Assembly (NCBI RefSeq): GCF_051401765.1
Contig: NW_027480482.1
Location: 124,001 to 188,000 of the forward strand
Length of the DNA: 64,000 nucleotides
Origin: Calliopsis andreniformis
Taxonomy: Eukaryota; Arthropoda; Insecta; Hymenoptera; Andrenidae
Reading direction: 5' to 3'
The notes under the pieces were generated by a model. That model was not told the DNA's origin. It worked only from the letters and a program-made list of their open reading frames with translations, and searched no databases. How positions within the stretch are numbered: position 1 is the stretch's first letter; each line of letters begins with the position of its first letter. The position numbers were made by a program, and so were the translations under genes. Shown here piece after piece: positions 12,304 through 24,100 of this stretch.

Positions 12304-13750
12304 ATTGAGGATTGAGGATTAAGGATTGAGGATTGAAGATTGAGTATTGAGGATTGAAGGTTGACGGTTGAGGATTGAGGATTGAGGATTGAGGATTGAG
12401 GATTGAGGATTGAGGATAGAGGATTGAAGATTGAGTATTGAGGATCGAAGGTTGATGATTGAGGATTGAGGATTGAGGATTGAGGATTGAAGATTGAGGA
12501 TTGAAGATTGAGTATTGAGGATTGAAGATTGCGGATTGAGGATTGCGGATTGAGGATTGAGGATTGAAGATTGAGGATTGGGGACTGAGTGTTGAGGGCT
12601 GAGCGATGAGAATTGATGTTTGTGGATAGAGATTTGAAGATTGCAGGTTGTGTATTGAGCATTGAGTCCTGTGAATTGAGGATATTCTATTGAGGATCGA
12701 GGATTGACACCTGATTGTTGAGGACTGCGAGCTGAAGTTTGAGGATTCAGGATTCAGGATTCAGGATTGAAGTTTGAGAACTGAGGATTAAAGATTGAGG
12801 ATTGGGGATTGAGGTTTGAGGATTGAGGATTGAAGATTGAGGATTGGGTATTCAGGATTGAACATTGAACATTGAGGATTGAGTATTGAGGATTGAGGAT
12901 TGAGGATTGAAGATTGAATATTGATGATTGAAGATTGAAGATCGAGGATTGAGGGTTGTGGATTGAGGACGGGGACTGAGGGTTGAGTATTGATGTTTGA
13001 GGTCTGAGGATTGAGGATTGAAGAGTGAGGATTGAGGATTGAGGATTGGGGATTGAAGATTGCAGATTGAGTATTGAGGATTGAAGATTGAGGATTGAGG
13101 ATTGAGGATTGAGGATTGAGGACAGAGGATTGAGGATTAAGGATTGAGGATTCAGGATTGAGGTTTGAGGACTGAGGATTGAGGATTGAGGATTGATGAT
13201 TGAGGATTGAGGGTTGTGGATTGAAGGTTGAGGATTGGGTATTCAGGATTGAACATTGAGGATTGAGGATTGAGTATTGAGGATTGAGGATTGAGGATTG
13301 AAGATTGAATATTGATGATTGAAGTTTGAGGATCGAGGATTGAGGGTTGTGGATTGAGGACGAGGACTGAGGGTTGAGTATTGATGTTTGAGGTCTGAGG
13401 ATTGAGGATTGTAGAGTGAGGATTGAGGACTGAGGGTTGAGGATTGAAGATTGCAGATTGAGTACTGTGGATTGAAGATTGAGGATTGAGGATTGAGGAT
13501 TGAGGATTGAGGATTGAGGACTGAGGATTGAGGATTGAAGATTGAGAATTGAGGATTGAAGACTGGCGATTGAGGATTGAGTATTGAGGATTGAGGATTG
13601 AGGATTGCAGATTGAGTATTGAGGATTGAAAATTGAGGATTGAGGATTGAGGATTGAGGATTGAGGATTGAGGATTGACGATTGAGGATTGAAGATTCAG
13701 TATTGAGGGTGGAAGATTGAGAATTGAGGATTGAGGATTGAACATTGAGG

Positions 13751-13918
13751 ACTGAGTGTTGAGGGTTGAGTGATGAGAATTGATGTTTGTGGATAGAGAT
13801 TTGAAGATTGCAGATTGAGTATTGAGTAATGAAAACTGTGAATTGATGATATTCTATTGAGGATTGAGGATTGACAACTGATTGTTGCGGAGTGAGGGCT
13901 GAAGATTGAGGATTCAGG
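13751..13918 (+). repeat. Module A, representative copy (24 heptamers, ATATTCT anchor)
   Basis: This 168-bp word is the most distinctive recurring element. It is fully in 7-bp phase but strays furthest from consensus, with heptamers such as GATGAGA, TTTGTGG, ATAGAGA, ATTGCAG, ACTGTGA, ATATTCT, ATTGACA, ACTGATT and GCTGAAG in fixed order. ATATTCT is the 15th unit, starting 98 bp after the module start. I found 74 A-type anchors plus 9 of the related D type, 83 in all, listed under the domain entries. For an in-phase copy the module spans anchor-98 to anchor+69. Linked subtypes exist: A1 has ATTGAAA with ATTGAGG before the anchor, A2 has AATGAAA with ATTGATG, and another group ends in ATATCCT. 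Whether it binds a protein or is only homogenised by recombination cannot be told from sequence. Confidence 0.93.
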
Positions 13919-15650
13919 ATTGAGGTTTAAGGATTGAGGTTTGAGGACTGAGGATTGAAGATAGAGGCTTGAGGATTGAGGATAAGAGGATTGAAGATTG
14001 AGGATTGAGGATTGAGGGTTGTGGATTGAGGACGAGGACTGAGGTTCGAGTATTGATGTTTGAGGTCTGACGATAGAGGATTGAGGATTGAGAATTGCGG
14101 ATTGAGGATTGAGGATTGAAGATTGAGGATTGGGTATTGAGGATTGAAGAATGAGGATTGAGGATTGAGGATTGTTGATTGAGGATTGAGGATTGAGTGT
14201 TGAAGATTGAGAATTGAGGATTGAGGATTGAAGATTGAGTATTGAGGATTGAAGATTGTGGATTGAGGATTGAGGATTGAAGATTAAGGACTGAGTGTTG
14301 AGGGTTGAGTGATGAGGATTGATGTTTGTGTGTTGAGATTTGAAGATTGAAGAATGGGGATTGAGTATTGAAAACTGTGATTTGAGGATATCCTATTGAG
14401 GATTGAGGATTGACAACTGATTGTTGAGGACCGACGGCTGAAGATTGAGGATTCAGGCTGAGGATTCCGGATTGAGGTTTGAGGACTGAGGACTGAGGAT
14501 TGAGGACTGAGAATTGAAGATTGAGTATTGGGGATTGAAGGTTGAGGATCGAGGATTGAGAATTGAGGATTGAGGATGAGGGCTGAGGGTTGAGGATGGA
14601 GGTTTGAGGACTGAGGACTGAGGATTGAGGATTGAGGATTGAGGATTGAGGATTGAGGATTGACGATTGAGGATTGAAGATTCAGTATTGAGGGTGGAAG
14701 ATTGAGAATTGAGGATTGAGGATTGAACATTGAGGACTGAGTGTTGAGGGTTGAGTGATTAGAATTGATGTTTGTGGATAGAGATTTGAAGATTGCAGAT
14801 TGAGTATTGAGTAATGAAAACTGTGAATTGATGATATTCTATTGAGGATTGAGGATTGACAACTGATTGTTGCGGAGTGAGGGCAGAAGATTGAGGATTC
14901 AGGATTGAGGATTAAGGATTGAGGTTTGAGGACTGAGGATTGAAGATTGAGGCTTGAGGATTGAGGATAAGAGGATTGAAGATTGAGGATTGAGGATTGA
15001 GGGTTGTGGATTGAGGACGAGGACTCAGGGTTGAGCATTGATGTTTGAGTTCTGAAGATTGAGGATTGAGTATTGAGGATTGAGGATTGAGGATTGATTA
15101 TTGAAGATTGAGTATTGAGGAATGAAGGTTGAGGATTGAGGATTGAGAATTGAGGATTGAGGATGAGGGCTGAGGGTTGGGGATTGAGGTTAGAGGACTG
15201 AGGACTGAGGATTGAGGATTGAGAATTGAGGATTGAGGATTGAGGATTGAAGATTGAGGATTGGGTATCGAGGATTGAAGAATGAGGATTGAGGACTGAG
15301 GATTGAGCATTGAGGATTGAAGATTGAGTATTGAGAATTGAAGATTGACGATTGAGGATTGAGAATTGAGGATTGAGGATTGAGAATTGAGCATTGAAGA
15401 CTGAGTATTGAGGATTGAATGTTGAGGATTGTGGACTGAGCGTTGAGAATTGAGGATTCAATATTGAGGTTTGGGGACTGAGTGTTGAGGGTTGAGTGAT
15501 GAGAATTGATGTTTGTGGATAGAGATTTGAAGATTGCAGATTGAGTATTGAGTAATGAAAACTGTGAATTGATGATATTCTATTGAGGATTGAGGATTGA
15601 CAACTGATGGTTGAGGATTGAGGACTGAGGATTGAGGATTGAGAATTGAG

Positions 15651-18600
15651 GATTGTGGATTGAGGATTGAAGATTGAGGATTGGGTATTGAGGATTGAAG
15701 AATGAGGATTGAGGATTGAGGGTTGAGGATTTAGGGTTGAAGATTGAGGATTGAGGATTGAGTATTGAGGAGCGAATATTGCGTGATGAGGATTGAAGAT
15801 AGAGGATTGAGGATTCAGGTCTGATGATTGAGGACGAGGACTGACGGTTGAGGATTGAGGTTTGAGGATTGAGGATTGAGGATTGAGGACTGAGTATTGA
15901 GAATTGAGAATTGAGGATGAGGACTGAGGGTTGAGGATTGAGGTTTGAGGAACAAGAATTGAGGATTGAGGATTGAGGACTGAGGATTGACGATTGAGTA
16001 TTGAAGATTGAGGATTGATTACTGAGGATTGAGGATTGAGGATTCAGGATTGAGGATTGAGGATTGAGGATTGAAGATTCAGTATTGAGGATTGAAGATT
16101 GAGAATTGAGGATTTTAGGATTGAACATTGAGAACTGAGAGTTCAGGGTTTAGTGATGAGAATTGATGTTTGTGGATAGAGATTTGAAGATTGCAGATTG
16201 AGTATTGAGTATTGAAAACTGTGAATTGAGGATATTCTATTGGGGATTGAGGATTGACAACTGATTGTTGAGGACTGAGGGCTGAAGGTTGAGGATGCAG
16301 GATTGAGGATTCAGAATTGAGGTTTGAGGACTGAGGGTTGAGGATTGAAGATTGAGTATTGAGGATTGAAGATTGAGGAATGAGGATTGAGGATTGAGTA
16401 TTGAGGATGAGGACTGAGGTTTGAGGATTGAGGTTTGAGGTCTGAGGACTGAGGATTGAGGGTTGAGAATTGAGGATCGAGGATTGAGGATTGATGATTG
16501 AGTGTTGGGTATTGAGGATTGAAGGAAGAGGATTGAGGATTGAGGATTGAATGTTGAGTATTCAGGATTGGAGATTGACTATTGAGGATTGAGGACCGAG
16601 GATTGAGGATTGAGGATTGAAGATTGAGTATTGAGGAATGAAGGTTGAGGATTGGGGATTGTGGATTCAGGATTGAGGATTGAGGATTGAAGATTGAGTA
16701 TTCAGGATTGAAGATTGTGGATTGAGGATTGAGGATTGAGGATTGAGTATTGAGGATAGAAGATTGAGGACTGGGGACTGAGGATTGAAGATTGAGGATT
16801 GAGGATTGAAGGTTGAGTACTGAGGATTGAAGGTTGACGGTTGAGGATTGAGGATTGAGGATTGAGGATTGAGGATTGAGGATTGAGGATTGAGGATTGA
16901 AGATTGAGTATTGAGGATTCAAGATTGATGATTGAGGATTGAGGATTGACGGTTGCGGATTGAAGATTGAGGATTGAAGATTGAGTATTGAGGATTGAAG
17001 ATTGAGGATTGAGGATTGAGGATGAGGGCTGAGGGTTGAAGATTGAGTATTGAGGGTTGAAGACTGACGATTGAGGATTGAGGATTGAGGATTGAGCATT
17101 GAGGATTGAGGATTGAGGATTGAGGATTGAAGATTGAGGATTGGGTATTGAGGATTGAAGAATGAGGATTGAGGATTGAGGATTAAGGATTGAGGATTGA
17201 AGATTGAGTATTGAGGATTGAAGGTTGACGGTTGAGGATTGAGGATTGAGGATTGAGGATTGAGGATTGAGGATTGAGGATAGAGGATTGAAGATTGGGT
17301 ACTGGGTATTGAGGATTGAAGAATGAGGATTGAGGATTGAGGATTGAGGATTGAGGATTGAAGATTGAGTGTTGAGGATTAAAGATTGACGGTTGAGGAT
17401 TGAGAATTGAGGATTGAGGATTGAGGATTGAGGTTTGGGCATTGAAGACTGAGTATTGAGGATTGAAGGTTGAGGATTGTGGATTGAGGATTGAGGATTG
17501 AGGATTGAGGATTGAAGATTGAGGACTGAGTGTTGAGGGTAGAGTGATGAGAATTGATGCTTGTGGATAGAGATTTGAAGATTGCCGATTGAGTATTGAG
17601 TAATGAAAACTGTGAATTGATGACATTCTATTGAGGATTGAGGATTGACAACTGGTTGTTGAGGAGTGAGGGCTGAAGATTGAGGATTCAGGGTTGAGGA
17701 TTAAGTATTGAGGGTTGAGGATTGAAGATTGAGGATTGGGGATTGAGGATTGAGGATTGAGGATTAAGGATTGAAGATTGAGGATTTGGGATTGAGGATT
17801 GACGATTGAGGATTGAGTATTGATTATTGAGAATTGAGGATTGATTATTGAAGATTGAGTATTGAGGATTGAAGATTGAGGATTGAGGATTGAGGATTGA
17901 GGATTGAGGATTGAGGATCAGGGCTGAGGGTTGAGGATTGAGGTTTCAGGACTGAGGACTGAGGATTGAGGATTGAGAATTGAGGATTGTGGATTGAGGA
18001 TTGAAGATTGAGGATTGGGTATTGAGGATTGAAGAATGAGGATTGAGGATTGAGGGTTGAGGATTTAGGGTTGAAGATTGAGGATTGAGGATTGAGTATT
18101 GAGGAGCGAATATTGCGTGTTGAGGATTGAAGATAGAGGATTGAGGATTGAGGTCTGATGATTGAGGACGAGGACTGACGGTTGAGGATTGAGGTTTGAG
18201 GATTGAGGATTGAGGATTGAGGACTGAGTATTGAGAATTGAGAATTGAGGATGAGGACTGAGGGTTGAGGATTGAGGTTTGAGGAACAGGAATTGAGGAT
18301 TGAGGATTGAGGACTGAGGATTGACGATTGAGTATTGAAGATTGAGGACTGATTACTGAGGATTGATGATTGATGACTGAGGATTGAGGATTGAGGATTG
18401 AGGTTTGAAGATTCAGTATTGAGGATTGAAGATTGAGAATTGAGGATTGAGGATTGAACATTGAGGACTGAGTGTTGAGGGTTGAGTGATGAGAATTGAT
18501 GTTTGTGGATAGAGATTTGAAGATTGCAGATTGAGTATTGAGTAATGAAAACTGTGAATTGATGATATTCTATTGAGGATTGAGGATTGACAACTGATTG

Positions 18601-21165
18601 TTGCGGAGTGAGGGCTGAAGATTGAGGATTCAGGATTGAGGTTTAAGGATTGAGGTTTGAGGACTGAGGATTGAAGATTGAGGCTTGAGGATTGAGGATA
18701 AGAGGATTGAAGATTGAGGATTGAGGATTGAGGGTTGTGGATTGAGGACGAGGACTGAGGTTTGAGTATTGATGTTTGAGGTCTGAGGATAGAGGATTGA
18801 GGATTGAGAATTGCGGATTGAGGATTGAGGATTGAAGATTGAGGATTGGGTATTGAGGATTGAAGATTGAGGATTGAGGATTGAGGATAGAGGATTGAGG
18901 ATTGAGGATTGAGGATTGAGGATTGAGGATTGAGGATTGAGGATTGAGGATTGAGTATTGAGGATGAGGGCTGAGGTTTGAGGATTGAGGTTTGAGGACT
19001 GAGGACTGAGGATTGAGGGTTGAGAATTGAGGATTGAGGATTGAGGATTGAAGATTGAGGATTGGGTATTGAGGATTGAAGAATGAGGATTGAGGATTGA
19101 GGATTGAGGATTGAACATTGAGGACTGAGTGTTGAGGGTTGAGTGATGAGAATTGATGTTTGTGGATAGAGGTTTGAAGATTGCAGATTGAGTATTGAGT
19201 ATTGAAAACTGTGAATTGAGGATATTCTATTGAGGATTGAGGATTGACCACTGATTGTTGAGGACTGAGGGCTGAAGATCGAGGACACAGGATTGAGGAT
19301 TCAGAACTGAGGTTTGGGGACAGAGGATTGAGGATTGAGGATTGAGGATTGAGGATTGAGGATTGAGGATTGAGAATTGAGGATTGAGTATTGAGGATGA
19401 GGGCTGAGGTTTGAGGATTGAGGTTTGAGGACTGAGGACTGAGGATTGAGGGTTGAGAATTGAGGATTGAGGATTGAGGATTGAAGATTGAGGATTGGGT
19501 ATAGAGGATTGAAGAATGAGGATTGAGGATTGAGGATTGAGGATTAAGGATTGAAGATTGAGTATTGAGGATTGAAGTTTGAGGATTGAGGATTGAGGAT
19601 TGAGTATTGAAGATTGAGGATTTGGGACTCAGGATTGAAGATTGAGGATTGATGATTGAGGATTGAGCATTGAGGATTGAGGATTGAGGATTGCCGATTG
19701 AGGATTGCGTATTGAGGATTGAAGAATGAGGATTGAGGATCGGGGATTGAGGACTGAGAATTGAAGATTGAGCATTGAGGATTGAAGGTTGACGGTTGAG
19801 GATTGAGGATTGAGGATTGAGGATTGAGTATTGAGGATTGAGGATTGAGGATTGAAGATTGTGTATTGAGTATTGAAGGTTGAGCATTGAGGATTGAGTG
19901 TTGAAGATTGAGGATTGAGGACTGAGGATTGAGGATTAATGATTGAGCATTGAGGATTGAGGATTCAGGATTAGGGATTGAAGATTGAGGATTGGGTATT
20001 CAGGATTGAAGAATCAGGATTGAGGATTGAGTATTGAGGATTGAAGATTGACGATTGAGGATTGAGAATTGAGGATTGAGGATTGAGTATTGAAGATTGA
20101 GGATTGAGGATTGAGGATTGAAGATTGAGTATTGAGGATTGAAGATTGAGGATTAAGGATTGAGGATTGAAGATTGAGGACTCAGTGTTGAGGGTTGAGT
20201 GATGAGAATTGATGTTTGTGGATTGAGATTTGAAGATTGAAGAATGGGGATTGAGTATTGAAAACTGTGATTTGAGGATATTCTATTGAGGATTGAGGAT
20301 TGACAATTGATTGTTGAGGACCGACGGTTGAAGACTGAGGATTCAGGATTGAGGATTCCGGATTGAGGTTTGAGGACTGAGGATTGAGAGTTGAGGATTG
20401 AGAATTGAGGATTGACGCTTGAGGATTGAGTATTTAGGATGGAGGATTGAAGACAGAGGACTGAGTATTGAGGATTGAGTGTTGAGAATTGATGTTTGAG
20501 GACTGAGATTTGATTATTGAATTTTGTGGATTGAGTACTGAACCATGAGAATTCAGGATATTCTATTGAGTATTGAGAACTCAGGATTGATGGTTGAGTA
20601 TTGAGGATTGATGGTTGAGGGTTGTGTGTTGAATATTGCGGATTGAGCATTGCGGATTGAGGATTGAGGATTGAAGATTGAGGATTGGGGATTGAGGATT
20701 GGCGATTGAGGATTGAGTACTGAGGATTGAGAATTGAGGATTGAGGGTTGAGGATTGAGTATTGAGGATTGAATATAGAGGATTGAGGAATGAGGATTGA
20801 AGATTGAGGACTGAGTGTTGATGGTTGAGTGTTGAGAACTGATGTTTGTGGATTGAGATTTGAAGATTGAAGAATGGGGATTGAGAATTGAAATCTGTGA
20901 ATTGAGTATATTCTATTGAGGATTAAGGAATGACAATTGACTTTTGAGGACTGAGGGCTGAAGATTGAGGATTCAGGATCGAGGATTCGGGATTGAGGTT
21001 TGAGGACTGAGGATTGAGGTTTGAGGATTGAGGATTGAGGATTGAGGATTGAGGATTGAAGATAGAGTATTGAGGATTGAAGAATGAGGATTGAGGATTG
21101 AGGATTGAGGATTGAGTATTGACGATAGAAGATTGAGGACTGGGGACTGAGGATTGAAGATTGAG
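15651..21165 (+). repeat. Mosaic satellite region
   Basis: Anchors are 16,232, 17,623 (ACATTCT), 18,565, 19,222, 20,278, 20,558 and 20,908. Successive stretches match different distant places: about 15.62-16.5 kb matches 27.28-28.2 kb (offset 11,676); 17.1-18.3 kb matches 26.45-27.66 kb (offset 9,349) and most closely 48.5-49.7 kb; 18.41-18.87 kb matches 13.69-14.15 kb (offset 4,716). Changes of partner are abrupt, as expected from repeated unequal exchange or conversion. The 19-21 kb part has the fewest clear partners. Confidence 0.75.
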
Positions 21166-24100
21166 GATTGAGGATTGAGGATTGAGGATTGAGGTTTGAG
21201 GAACAGGAATTCAGGATTGAGGATTGAGGACTGAGGATTGACGATTGAGTATTGAAGAGTGAGGACTGATTACTGAGGATTGATGATTGATGACTGAGGA
21301 TTGAGGATTGTGGATTGAGGATTGAAGATTCAGTATTGAGGATTGAAGATCGAGAATTGAGGTTTGAGGATTGAACATTGAGGACTGAGCGTTCAGGATT
21401 GTTGAGGACTGAGGGCTGAAGATTGAGGACACAGGATTGAGGATTCAGAATTGAGGTTTGAGGACAGAGGATCGAGGATTGAATATTGAGCATTAGGTAT
21501 TGAAGATTGAGGACTGATTACTGAGGATTGATGATTGATGACTGAGGATTGAGGATTGAGGATTGAGGATTGAAGATTCAGTATTGAGGATTTAAGATCG
21601 AGAATTGAGGATTGAGGATTCAACATTGAGGACTGAGCGTTCAGGGTTTAGTGATGAGAATTGATGTTTGTGTATAGAGATTTGAAGATTGCAGATTGAG
21701 TATTGAGTATTGAAAACTGTGAATTGAGGATATTCTATTGGGGATTGAGGATTGACAACTGATTGTTGAGGACTGAGGGCTGGAGATTGAGGATGCAGGA
21801 TTGAGGATTCAGAATTGAGGTTTGAGGACTGAGGATTGGGGATTGAATATTGAGTATTGAGGATTGAAGATTGAGGATTGAGGATTGAGGATTGAGTATT
21901 GAGGATGAGGGCTGAGGTTTGAGGATTGAGGTTTGTGGACTGAGGACTGAGGATTGAGGGTTGAGAATTGAGGATTGAGGATTGAGGATTGAAGATTGAG
22001 GATTGGGTATTGAGGATTAAAGGACGAGGATTGAGGATTGAGGATTGAGGATTGTGGATTGAGGATTGAAGGTTGAGTATTCAGGATTGGAGATGGACGA
22101 TTGAGGATTGAGGACCGAGGACTGACGTTTGAGGATTGAAGATTGAGTATTGAGGATTGAAGATTGAGTATTGAGGATTGTGGACTGAGGATTGAGGATT
22201 GAAGGTTGAGGATTGGGGACTGAGTGTTGAGGGTTGAGTCATGAGAATTGATGTTTGTGGATAGAGGTTTGAAGATTGCAGGTTGAGTATTGAGTATTGA
22301 GACCTGTGAATTGAGGATATTCTATTGAGGATTGAGGACTGAAAACTGATTGTTGAGGACTGTGGGCTGAAGATTGAGGATTCAGGATTGAGGATTCAGA
22401 ATTGAGGTTTTAGGACTGAGGATTGATGATTGAAGATTGAGTATTGAAGATTGAAGATTGACGATTGAGGATTGAGAATTGAGGATTGAGGATTGAGGAT
22501 TGAGCATTGAAGACTGAGTATTGAGGATTGAAGGTTGAGGATTGTGGATTGAGGATTGAGAATTGAGGATTGAATATTGAGGATTGGGGACTGAGTGTTG
22601 AGGGTTGAGTGATGAGAATTGATGTTTGTGGATAGAGATTTGAAGATTGCAGGTTGAGTATTGAGTATTGAGACCTGTGAATTCAGGATATTCTATTGAG
22701 GATTGAGGATTGACTACTGATTGCTGAGGACTGAGGGCTGAAGATTGAGGATTCAGGATTGAGGATTCAGAATTGAGGTTTGACGACAGTGGATTGAGGA
22801 TTGAAGTTTGAGTATTGAGGATTGAAGATTGAGGATTGCGGATTGTCGTCTGAGGATTGAGGATGAGGGCTGAGGGTTGAGGATTGAGGTTTGAGGACTG
22901 AGGACTGAGGGTTCAGGATTGAGAGTTGAAGACTGAGTGTTGAGGATTGAGGATTGAGAATTGAGGATTGAGGATGAGGGCTGAGGGTTGAGGATTGAGG
23001 TTAGAGGACTGAGGACTGAGGATTGAGGATTGAGAATTGAGGATTGAGGATTGAGGATTGAAGATTGAGGATTGGGTATCGAGGATTGAAGAATGAGGAT
23101 TGAGGATTGAGGATTGAGCATTGAGGATTGAAGATTGAGTATTGAGAATTGAAGATTGACGATTGAGGATTGAGAATTGAGGATTGAGGATTGAGGATTG
23201 AGCATTGAAGACTGAGTATTGAGGATTGAATGTTGAGGATTGTGGACTGAGCATTGAGAATTGAGGATTGAATATTGAGGTTTGGGGACTGAGTGTTGAG
23301 GGTTGAGTGATGAGAATTGATGTTTGTGGATAGAGATTTGAAGATTGCAGATTGAGTATTGAGTAATGAAAACTGTGAATTGATGATATTCTATTGAGGA
23401 TTGAGGATTGACAACTGATGGTTGAGGATTGAGGATTGAAGATTGAGGATTGAGGATTGAGGGTTGTGGATTGAGCACGAGGTCTCAGGGATGAGTATTG
23501 ACGCTTGATTTCTGAGGATTGAGGATTGAGGATTGAGAATTGAGGATTGAGGAATGAGGACTGAAGATTGAGGATTGGGAATTGAGGATTGAAGGATGAG
23601 GATTGAGGATTGAGGATTGAGTATTGAGGATTGAAGATTGAGTATTGAGGATTGAAGATTGAGGATTGAGGATTGGGTATTGAAGATTGAGTATTTGGGA
23701 CTGAGGATTGAATATTGAGGATTGATGATTGAGCATTGAGGGTTCAGGATTGAGGACTGAGGATTGAAGATTGAGGATTGGGTATTGAGGATTGAAGAAT
23801 GAGGATTGAGGATTGAGGATTAAGGATTGAGGATTGAAGATTGAGTATTGAGGATTGAAGGTTGACGGTTGAGGATTGAGGATTGAGGATTGAGGATTGA
23901 GGATTGAGGATTGAGGATTGAGGATAGAGGATTGAAGATTGAGTATTGAGGATCGAAGGTTGATGATTGAGGATTGAGGATTGAGGATTGAGGATTGAAG
24001 ATTGAGGATTGAAGATTGAGTATTGAGGATTGAAGATTGCGGATTGAGGATTGCGGATTGAGGATTGAGGATTGAAGATTGAGGATTGGGGACTGAGTGT

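Larger units (their letters stand above)
11951..15650 (+). repeat. 3.7-kb block P (reference copy)
   Basis: Anchors are 12,682, 13,849, 14,388 (ATATCCT), 14,834 and 15,575. They pair with 32,356, 33,523, 34,062, 34,494 and 35,235 at offsets 19,674, 19,674, 19,674, 19,660 and 19,660. The 14-bp step falls in a run of plain ATTGAGG units near 14,640, which has five units here and three at 34,310. The left part also matches 23.46-25.36 kb (offset 11,501, then 11,508). Block P keeps the segment that unit U1 lacks, so it resembles the older arrangement. Confidence 0.88.

Noticed and set aside
13830..13870. Promoter-like AT-rich box at ATATTCTATTG in module A.
   Set aside because: The resemblance to a -10 or TATA element is only a few bases within one odd heptamer, with no second element and no gene downstream. 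It is kept as an anchor, not as a promoter.
20545..20565. Heat-shock-element-like GAATTC next to ATATTCT in D modules.
   Set aside because: The GAA and TTC blocks have no 2-bp spacer as an HSE needs, and the word arises from ATTGAGA joined to ATTCAGG.
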